Shown here: positions 57,108-64,000 of the stretch, piece by piece | Layout of the letters: every line of letters begins with the position of its first letter | How positions within the stretch are numbered: the stretch's first letter is position 1 | Source: Spirochaetaceae bacterium | GTDB lineage: Bacteria; Spirochaetota; Leptospiria; Leptospirales; Leptonemataceae | DNA: 64,000 nt | Reading direction: 5' to 3' | Assembly (NCBI GenBank): GCA_002730875.1 | Contig: PCBI01000013.1 | Span: forward strand, 62,001-126,000 | Position numbers and translations under genes: made by a program | Notes under the pieces: generated by a model | The model's input: only the letters and a program-made list of their open reading frames with translations | The model's database searches: none | Told to the model about the DNA's origin: nothing

Positions 57108-60100
57108 ATGTTGGAGCACCTGATACACCGACCTGTGGCCACCGTTATGCTTTCCGGCTTTCTGGTACTGCTGGGCGTACTGGGTCTGGCAAGGCTCAAC
57201 GTTTCCTTGTTTCCGGAAATGGACGTGCCTCAAATCTATTTGCTCACCGAGTTCCCCGGTCAGGGACCCAATGAAGTCGAGCAAATGGTAACCATACCCC
57301 TGGAAGAAGCGGTAAGCGGCTGTAGTGGACTGAAGGAACTGGAATCCAGAAGCGAAAGAGGTCTTTCTGTAATCAAGGTCACCTTTGAATGGGGACGTAA
57401 GCCCGAACTGGCCATGGTGGAGCTTCGCCAGATTCTGGACCGGGTTTATTCCTCCCTTCCGGAAAATGCATCGCGCACCACCATGCTGGCGTATGATCCG
57501 ACCCGTGAACCGATCATGCTGCTCCACGTCCAGGACCGTGGACTCGGAAGGCGATTACGGTTCTTTGCCGAGACTTCCCTGCGACCGGAGCTGGAACAAC
57601 TGGCCGGCGTCGCCGCCGTGGATATAGATGGCGGACGAAAACGCGAGATTCGCATCGCCGTGGACAAGAGCAAAGCCTATGCCCTGGGCCTGGACATACG
57701 CACCCTGGCGCAGTCGATTCGAAGCCATAACGTGGAACGCTCTGTAGGTTTTGTCCACGCTGGAGCCATAGAAAAGACGGTAAGATTGGATAGTAGAGCA
57801 AGAAGCCTTGAAGAGATAGGGAGCATACCGGTAAAGAAGGGCAAGGAGAATTCGATAGTCCCGTTGTCCGCCGTGGCCCGGGTACGGGACGGATACTCGG
57901 ATCCCACTGGAGAAGTGCTGCTCAATGGTAAAACCGCCGTTATACTCAAGATCCGAAAGGAGGCCTCCGCAAATACTTTACACACTGTTCGAGCGGTCAG
58001 AGAGGCTCTGAAGCGCATCAATACCAGACACAGGGAATCTGTGCGAATCTCGATTCTGGAGAACAAATCTGAAGAAATTCGCGATTCCATTGATTCGGTG
58101 ACCACCGCGGCCGCGCTCGGAGGAGCCATCGCTTTCGTCCTTCTGCTCATCTTTCTGAATAGCATACGAAGCGCTTCTTTGATCGGTCTCACTATGCCGA
58201 TATCCATTTTGATTTCCTTTGGCTTTTTGTATTTGTTCGCAGTGGATTTGAACATTATGAGCCTGGGCGGTATGGCCCTGGGCGTCGGAATGCTCATCGA
58301 CGGTTCCATTATGGTGAGCGAATCCATTAACCGGGAATTACAGCGAAACCAAATACCGGAGCCAGACTTTGCAACGCAGACCAGGGGTAATACAGAGGCC
58401 CGTCCTGATCTCACAGGAGCCGAACCTATTACGATCTTTCGGGACAATAAGAGAGATCTTTCGGCCCGCGTAGCCAGGGCCACAGGATCCATAACCGGGT
58501 CATTAACAGCGTCTACGCTTACCACGGTTGTAGTTTTCCTTCCCATTACACTGGTTTCGGGTATTGCCGCCGCCATGTTTAAGGATCTCGCTATAGCGGT
58601 AATCGTGACACTGCTTTGTGGTCTGTACTGTTCGCTGGTTCTGATGCCAGTGTGCGCCGTTTTGCTGGAACTCCGGGCAACGGAGAGCCGTAACGGTAGC
58701 TCGAAACCGATGCAGGGCCGATGGCGAGCCGCTCTGCACACGCTTTCCCGACGAGCCGCGGGATTTATGGAAAGGCTGGAGGACAGATACCTGGCCTGTA
58801 TGCGAAGCACCCTCGCCCGTCCCCGGAGAACCATTCTGCTCTTCCTGGCTATGTCGGGTTCCGGACTTCTGCTATTATTACTGCTACCCTACTCCCTGAT
58901 GTCAGATTCGGTTTCCGGGTCGGTGGAGGTGGAATTCGCCCTTCCGCCCGGCTCGGATTATGAACGAACCACCGAATTTGCTCGTTCCCTGGAATCCGAA
59001 CTGAAAGCTCTCCCCGAGATACGGTCTACACTGACTCGCATTGGCCATGAATCGGACGATCCCTCGGAGAAGGTACAGGGTCGTATGCCTGAGAATCAAG
59101 GAGCCATGACGGTGTATCTTAAGCCGGGAATTAGAGGAGCCGCACTATTGCCGGGCATTCGCTCCCTGGATCCCCGGGGCGAAAACATTATCTTGCAGGC
59201 TGCTCCGGCGCCGGGCGCTATTCATCGCATTCTGGGTCAAGGTCGACGTGGATTCAATCTGGACATGAGAGGATTATCCAATCAGCAGGCGAAGATTCTA
59301 ATGCCCAGGGTTGCCCGTCAGCTCAGAAAGAGCCCACATGTATCCTCCGTAGGCTTTCGAAACCAGGGCAACCAGCCTCTTCTGAAGCTGGCCGTTCGAG
59401 ACCGTCTGATTCCTTCGCCTTCTCCGGCTTTGATCGCCACCCATCTGAAGAGTTCCATCAAGGGAGTCGTAGTTTCCAGATTTCGGGAGGGAGACCGTAG
59501 CATCGATATGCGGCTGCGCCTGGATGAGGGTTCAACCCGGAGGGTAGAGGATCTTGATCAGATCAAGCTTAACCTGGGCTCGGACAAACAGCTCTCTTTG
59601 CAGGGCCTTCTCAAGGCTGAAAGCGTTTCCAGCGTTCCTGCACTCTTACGGAAGAATCAAAGCGGACTTCATCGGCTTTCGTTCAGCATTTCCAGAGACA
59701 AACAGGATGCAGCGCTCCCGGAAATACGAAAGAATATTGAGGCTGCGCTCGTCTCGCAACCCGGCGAAACAGGACGATCCCGGGCGAGCTACTCCATCCG
59801 GCCGGCGGCCAGGGCCAGCGAAGAATTGCAGCCTTTATTCTTTGCCTTTCTATTATCGGGAATTCTGATCTATCAGCTTCTGGCGGCCCAGTTCGAATCC
59901 TATCTGCAGCCTCTGGCTTTGCTCATCTCAATTCCTGGAATGCTGCCTGGCTGCGCCCTTTCGCTGTTTCTGTTTGATCACGGCCTGAACATTGGATCCG
60001 CTACGGGAATGGTTCTATTGACCGGAATCGTAATTAACTCTTCGATCGCGCTTTTTGAAGAGACGGAAATGCGAAGAACGAAGACAACGGATGTAAAGAC

Positions 60101-60323
60101 GGCGTTAATGCAGGCGGGCCGAACACGATTGCGCCCCATCCTGCTCACCACTATGACCACGGCAGGCGGCATGCTCCCTCTTGCTTTTCTGCCCGGAACA
60201 GGAGGCTCCCTTCAGGAGCCCATGGCAATCGCCATCCTGGGCGGGCTTATCACCGGAACTGCCAGCGCTATAGTAATCTATCCATGCTTCTACTATCTGA
60301 TAGAATCCCGGAGAACTCGATAA
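57108..60323 (+). CDS. RND-family inner-membrane efflux pump, subunit A
   Basis: 1071 aa with the usual 12-segment RND plan: a first membrane helix (VMLSGFLVLLGVLGLARL), a large periplasmic loop (FPEMDVPQIYLLTEFPGQGPNEVEQMVTIPLEEAV), TM2-6, a second periplasmic loop and TM8-12. The TM4 relay is GMLIDGSIMVSE, with one Asp where AcrB has two. TM10 has VINSSIALFEE with Asn where AcrB has Lys940. A ~45-residue insertion (from PEPDFATQTRG to FRDNKRDLS) lies between TM4 and TM5. Proton-driven pump or complex partner. 6 bp before a second, different RND gene. Confidence 0.92.
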   Translation: MLEHLIHRPVATVMLSGFLVLLGVLGLARLNVSLFPEMDVPQIYLLTEFPGQGPNEVEQMVTIPLEEAVSGCSGLKELESRSERGLSVIKVTFEWGRKPELAMVELRQILDRVYSSLPENASRTTMLAYDPTREPIMLLHVQDRGLGRRLRFFAETSLRPELEQLAGVAAVDIDGGRKREIRIAVDKSKAYALGLDIRTLAQSIRSHNVERSVGFVHAGAIEKTVRLDSRARSLEEIGSIPVKKGKENSIVPLSAVARVRDGYSDPTGEVLLNGKTAVILKIRKEASANTLHTVRAVREALKRINTRHRESVRISILENKSEEIRDSIDSVTTAAALGGAIAFVLLLIFLNSIRSASLIGLTMPISILISFGFLYLFAVDLNIMSLGGMALGVGMLIDGSIMVSESINRELQRNQIPEPDFATQTRGNTEARPDLTGAEPITIFRDNKRDLSARVARATGSITGSLTASTLTTVVVFLPITLVSGIAAAMFKDLAIAVIVTLLCGLYCSLVLMPVCAVLLELRATESRNGSSKPMQGRWRAALHTLSRRAAGFMERLEDRYLACMRSTLARPRRTILLFLAMSGSGLLLLLLLPYSLMSDSVSGSVEVEFALPPGSDYERTTEFARSLESELKALPEIRSTLTRIGHESDDPSEKVQGRMPENQGAMTVYLKPGIRGAALLPGIRSLDPRGENIILQAAPAPGAIHRILGQGRRGFNLDMRGLSNQQAKILMPRVARQLRKSPHVSSVGFRNQGNQPLLKLAVRDRLIPSPSPALIATHLKSSIKGVVVSRFREGDRSIDMRLRLDEGSTRRVEDLDQIKLNLGSDKQLSLQGLLKAESVSSVPALLRKNQSGLHRLSFSISRDKQDAALPEIRKNIEAALVSQPGETGRSRASYSIRPAARASEELQPLFFAFLLSGILIYQLLAAQFESYLQPLALLISIPGMLPGCALSLFLFDHGLNIGSATGMVLLTGIVINSSIALFEETEMRRTKTTDVKTALMQAGRTRLRPILLTTMTTAGGMLPLAFLPGTGGSLQEPMAIAILGGLITGTASAIVIYPCFYYLIESRRTR

Positions 60324-60329
60324 GTCTGC

Positions 60330-63300
60330 GTGGCGGGCAAGGTAGAAAAGCGGTGGGCCGCTGGTTTTGGTCTGCAACCCCCGTTTCGCGAACGGATTCT
60401 AAAAAGGCCGGTCACAGTTCTGATGGTCTCTCTTGTCATTCTTGAACTCGGGGCGGTGGGACTATTTCATCTTCCGATTTCCTTGCTGCCCACTCAGGAG
60501 GCCTCGGCCATTACCCTGGTAACTCGCAATCCCGGTAACGATGCGCAAACCATAGAACGAACCATAACCATCCCTCTGGAACGGGCTTTGAGCGACCTTA
60601 CAGGACTAATCCGTCTGTCCTCCCGCTCCCTGGAAGGCGAATCAAGGATCCATGCTTCCTTTCGTAAAGGTGTAGATCTGGCCATGCGCATGAATCAGGC
60701 CAGCGAAAGAATCCAGCCGATATTGAAAACCCTGCCGTCCGACGTAAACCGTCCCTACCTGATTGAATTCAACTCCGAAAAGAGACCGGTTTTCGCATTC
60801 TCTATTAAAAGCGAAAGTAGGAGCCCATCGGAGGTTCGCAAATTTGTAGAAACAGAAATAAAGCCTTCCTTTCGCCGCGTGCCAGGAGTCTCGGAAATAC
60901 TTCTTTCAGGGGGCCAACCCGCCGAAGTTCAATTAATTCTATCCGCAAAGAAGCTGGCTTCCGTATCGGCGAGCCCCCTGCCCTTTGGCAGGTCCGTGCA
61001 GAAGCAACAGGTTAGCGTAGATGTTGGTCGCATTCAGAGTCCTGCTCTCCGAACCGTCCGCTTCAACTCGAGCATCGAATCCGTGAAGGAATTGGGCAAA
61101 CTGCCCGACCCGAAGGGCAAACTCTCGCTGGACAAATGGGCTCGGATCAAAGAGGATTTTCGGTCTCCAGATTCCATCTCCCGAAGAGATGGAAAACCGC
61201 ATGTTAGTCTGTATCTGAAAAAGACGTCCAACGCAAGTACCCTGGCGGTGGCCAGGAAAGCTCGCACCCTTCTTGAGCAAACAGGGTTTCCTGCAGATAT
61301 GAAGAGCAGCATTATCCTGGATCGCGGACGGGCTGTGGAGAAAAAGCTCAATAATCTAATACGAGCCTGCATTTCAGGTACATTGGTAGCGATAATAGTG
61401 CTTCTCTGCTTTCTTGGTAGAGTCCGACTTACCATCGTCTCCGCCCTGTGTATTCCTTTTTCGGTAATCGGGTCTTTCTTTATACTTTATCTATTTCAGC
61501 TGGGTCTGAACGCAATGACATTGAGCGCTCTTTCTTTGAGCGCCGGTCTGGTGATAGACAATGCGGTTCTGCTTTCTGAAAGAATCCATGGAATGAGCGA
61601 AAACGGACTCAGCTCTGGCATCTCAGATATCGACGAGTATTTTCAAAGCATTTCCCGGGCAATGGGGGCCTCCTCTCTGGAGCTTCTGGCGGGCACCGGA
61701 ACCACGGTGATTGCCCTTCTTCCCATCCCTTTCGTATCGGAGACGGTTCGGCAGCAGTTTCAGGATTTCATTGTTTCCATTTCTGCTGCCCTGGTTTTGA
61801 GCCTCTTCTTCGCCCTGGTACTTCTGCCTGTGCTACTGCATCGCTTTTGCCCATCTTCGGCAATATCAGAATTCGCAGGATGGCAGACCTGGTTGTCCCC
61901 ACTGGTAAGCCCGATCGTCCAGTGGCTGCCGGATTTCACTTCTCAAGTGTCAGCCTCCAGCTTCCTGGAAAGGCATTACCAGCGGGTGTTGCGCCGGTTG
62001 ATACACAATAAGTCATTTGTAATCATTCTTTGTCTTCTGACGTGCTTGTTGCTTCCCATTCTGTTCCGGGTTTCTCCGGTATCTCCGAACAAAGCGGGTG
62101 CGGATAAAACCATACAGGGTCGCGTAACTTTGAAAACAGGACTCCATCTGAGCAGCGCCGCCGCAAAATTCGAAGAGCTGGAAGGAGCGGCCCGAAAGAA
62201 CCCCCACGTAAGCCAGGTGGACACGCGCATCAAAAAGAATCGGGGATTTCTTTACATTCACCTGAAGCAGGAAGCCAGCAACCACAGAGACCGCATTCGT
62301 GTAATGAAGGATCTGGAAAGACATTTCGCTCGGGTAAAGGATGCATTCGTTCATTTTTCGCAGGCCGAGGAATCGGACAGTGTTCATACGTTTCGCTTTT
62401 CCTTTCTGGGGCCACGTTATTCCGAACTCAAACAGGTCATCGGCTTATTCGCTCGCCAGGTGCAGAAACTGGACTACGTAAATCGAGTGGTGTATCATTT
62501 CCGAGAGCCCGGCCATTATCTAAACGTTCTTCCGGATTCGCAGAAAACGGCATTCTCAAGCCCGGCGCAACTGGCCCGAGCATTGCAATATCATCTTCGC
62601 GGCGCTGTAGTATCCAAACTACACTGGAAACAGTCCGAATTGGATCTACGTCTGAAAGGTGACTGGGTGCCTGAAAATGGACGCTCCGCACTATTATCCC
62701 TTCCCCTGGGCCTAAAGGGGGGCAATTCGCATTTGGGCGACGTCGCTTACCTATCCGAGAGTCAGGAAGAATCGGTCATTTACCGCAAGAACAAACGGCG
62801 GGCGCTGTCGATTTCGGTAGAGATGCGAAAGCCCGCGCATGAACAGCTACAGGCTTTCGTTGAACAATTCTTTCAGAAGGAAGTGGACTCGCAGGACATT
62901 GATTATCGCTTCAACCACAAATACCTGGAAAATCAAAAAAGCGCCGCCAGACTGGCTCTGGCCATCCTTGCCTGTCTGCTGGCTATCTATCTGCTGCTGG
63001 GCGCAATTATGGAGAGCTTTTCGCTGCCCGCCCTCATTCTCATCACAATTCCTCCTTCGCTTTCCTTTGCCCTGACCGTCTATCTGGTGCTCGAAGATAC
63101 ATTGTCCCCGGTAGCTCTCTTCTCTTTGATGATGCTTGCAGGACTCACAGCCAATGGCGCGATTGTGATGGTGTCCACCCTGGAGCGGGCAATGGGTGAC
63201 GAGTTCTCTTCCGACACGGTTGCGATCACAGACACCTTGCTGGACGCCGCCGCCTCACGGTTGCGTCCTCTTCTCATTACCTCGGCCACCACGGTGCTGG

Positions 63301-63461
63301 GAATGACCCCTCTCTTGCTGGCGGCGGACTCGGGTTTCTGGATTACCGTGGCGCAGATCTCAATTTCCGGAACCATCATCTCAGTGCCTTCCGTTCTTTT
63401 TCTAACCCCGACTCTGTACTACTGGAGAATGCAAAGAAGCCTGCACTTAACGGAAACATAG
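60330..63461 (+). CDS. RND-family inner-membrane efflux pump, subunit B
   Basis: 1043 aa from a GTG. Same RND plan (VLMVSLVILELGAVGLFHLPISLLP, then QEASAITLVTRNPGNDAQTIERTITIPLERAL). TM4 reads GLVIDNAVLLSE, again with one Asp and an Asn instead of the second. The TM10 region reads MLAGLTANGAIVMVSTLE. No insertion like that of subunit A. Only moderately similar to subunit A, so not a recent duplicate. Two unlike RND subunits in one operon recall heteromeric MdtB/MdtC pumps. Confidence 0.92.
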   Translation: MAGKVEKRWAAGFGLQPPFRERILKRPVTVLMVSLVILELGAVGLFHLPISLLPTQEASAITLVTRNPGNDAQTIERTITIPLERALSDLTGLIRLSSRSLEGESRIHASFRKGVDLAMRMNQASERIQPILKTLPSDVNRPYLIEFNSEKRPVFAFSIKSESRSPSEVRKFVETEIKPSFRRVPGVSEILLSGGQPAEVQLILSAKKLASVSASPLPFGRSVQKQQVSVDVGRIQSPALRTVRFNSSIESVKELGKLPDPKGKLSLDKWARIKEDFRSPDSISRRDGKPHVSLYLKKTSNASTLAVARKARTLLEQTGFPADMKSSIILDRGRAVEKKLNNLIRACISGTLVAIIVLLCFLGRVRLTIVSALCIPFSVIGSFFILYLFQLGLNAMTLSALSLSAGLVIDNAVLLSERIHGMSENGLSSGISDIDEYFQSISRAMGASSLELLAGTGTTVIALLPIPFVSETVRQQFQDFIVSISAALVLSLFFALVLLPVLLHRFCPSSAISEFAGWQTWLSPLVSPIVQWLPDFTSQVSASSFLERHYQRVLRRLIHNKSFVIILCLLTCLLLPILFRVSPVSPNKAGADKTIQGRVTLKTGLHLSSAAAKFEELEGAARKNPHVSQVDTRIKKNRGFLYIHLKQEASNHRDRIRVMKDLERHFARVKDAFVHFSQAEESDSVHTFRFSFLGPRYSELKQVIGLFARQVQKLDYVNRVVYHFREPGHYLNVLPDSQKTAFSSPAQLARALQYHLRGAVVSKLHWKQSELDLRLKGDWVPENGRSALLSLPLGLKGGNSHLGDVAYLSESQEESVIYRKNKRRALSISVEMRKPAHEQLQAFVEQFFQKEVDSQDIDYRFNHKYLENQKSAARLALAILACLLAIYLLLGAIMESFSLPALILITIPPSLSFALTVYLVLEDTLSPVALFSLMMLAGLTANGAIVMVSTLERAMGDEFSSDTVAITDTLLDAAASRLRPLLITSATTVLGMTPLLLAADSGFWITVAQISISGTIISVPSVLFLTPTLYYWRMQRSLHLTET

Positions 63462-63479
63462 AAAAAAAGGAGGCGTATC

Positions 63480-64000
63480 ATGCGCGGAATGAACGAAACC
63501 AGAGCCGACAGAAAGAAAGCCAACAGAAAGAAAGCCAACACAAATTCCTATTACAGCAAGAAGGACCACAAAAAGAAGGACAACACGAATCCCTATTACA
63601 GCAAGAAAAGGCTTCGGGCAAGCGGTTATGGGGAAAGCACAACGGCCAAAACGAATGGCGCCATCGGAAACGAGAGGTTCGTGGCAAAGCAGGATTCCGA
63701 AAACAATCGGGCGAATAAGAGTAACAACCGAATGGAGGATTACTCCGCTTCGGGGCTGCATCCCGAGAATCCCACGCTTCCCTTCCAGGAATCCCCGCCT
63801 CCCCGAAACGATAGCCGAATGGAAGCCTTCCGGGTTTGGATGCACTCCTCCCAGAAATGGATCTATGCCTTCTTGCTGATCAGTCTTTGCGGCCCAGCGG
63901 TGTACAGAATGACCGCTCCAGAACCCGGGCTCTCAGATCTGATTCAGAATCATTATCGGAGTGAGCGATCTGTAGACCAGCCCGCGTATTCAATAGGCGA
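63480..64000 (+). CDS. Single-pass membrane protein with basic repetitive N-terminus, partial
   Basis: I translated this from ATG 63480, with AAGGAGG six bases upstream; the frame stays open to the window end. Residues 1-50 are extremely basic with a repeat, ANTNSYYSKKDHKKKD then NTNPYYSKKRLRA. A disordered Asn/Ser/Pro-rich part follows, then one membrane segment (WIYAFLLISLCGPAVYRM) at ~129-146 and the start of an extracytoplasmic region. N-in topology expected. Last visible gene of the pump operon; function unknown, possibly the start of a larger peptidase or scaffold. Confidence 0.75.
   Translation, partial: MRGMNETRADRKKANRKKANTNSYYSKKDHKKKDNTNPYYSKKRLRASGYGESTTAKTNGAIGNERFVAKQDSENNRANKSNNRMEDYSASGLHPENPTLPFQESPPPRNDSRMEAFRVWMHSSQKWIYAFLLISLCGPAVYRMTAPEPGLSDLIQNHYRSERSVDQPAYSIG

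Noticed and set aside
57677-58834. Minus-strand frame of 385 codons inside the first RND gene
   Set aside because: Antisense shadow; the plus strand encodes a clear RND protein over the whole length.

Overview
The window reads as chromosomal DNA of a diderm bacterium, most plausibly a spirochaete of the Leptospiraceae type (Leptonema/Turneriella-like). This is an inference from its moderate GC content, the unusually large number of small lipoproteins with loose lipoboxes, the TolC-type export genes, a class III nucleotide cyclase and a TatT-like TPR protein. No rRNA or tRNA gene was recognised, so the assignment is not proven. Strong GGAG-type ribosome sites precede many genes, and ATG, GTG and TTG starts are all used.

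Layout. 1-4.5 kb looks like a defence island: the 5' end of a DrmD-like SNF2 helicase (DISARM) runs off the left edge, and a PD-(D/E)XK-type nuclease, its overlapping partner gene and an HNH endonuclease follow on the other strand. 4.6-8.1 kb is a striking array: five paralogous coiled-coil proteins with one C-terminal membrane anchor, each preceded by the same 73-nt leader and separated by GC-rich palindromic repeats. The two C-terminal types alternate A-B-A-B-A. 8.2-18.5 kb holds small lipoproteins, a non-canonical NRAMP-like transporter, a Smr-domain protein and a frameshifted gene whose intact paralogue lies at 31.9 kb.

18.6-23.9 kb contains a eukaryotic-type glutamine synthetase (GSII) and the most unusual genes: two signal-peptide-bearing proteins that clearly resemble eukaryotic actin. 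One (22936-23922) keeps the actin N-terminal half and C-terminus but lacks about 100 central residues and the nucleotide-binding residues. The other (20073-20678) is shortened to about 170 mature residues and still ends in an actin-like tail. A metallophosphoesterase and a small lipoprotein lie between them.

24.0-32.3 kb carries an AlkD-like protein, a geranylgeranyl-reductase-like flavoprotein and a minus-strand run of methyltransferase, DUF2236 oxygenase, cNMP-binding methyltransferase and cytochrome P450, which suggests lipid or isoprenoid tailoring. 32.4-39.2 kb has an ankyrin-repeat lipoprotein, an RRM protein, a DEAD-box helicase and catalase-peroxidase KatG. 39.6-50.0 kb is mixed: TPR protein, class III cyclase, acyltransferase, crotonase, metallopeptidase, membrane proteins and an SDR dehydrogenase.

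50.2-64.0 kb is one long plus-strand operon for envelope export: TPR lipoprotein, TolC-like channel, periplasmic adaptor, two Ig-like lipoproteins, two different RND pump subunits and a partly visible single-pass membrane protein. Several of its junctions overlap or are very short, which suggests co-expression of a tripartite pump with two unlike RND subunits.
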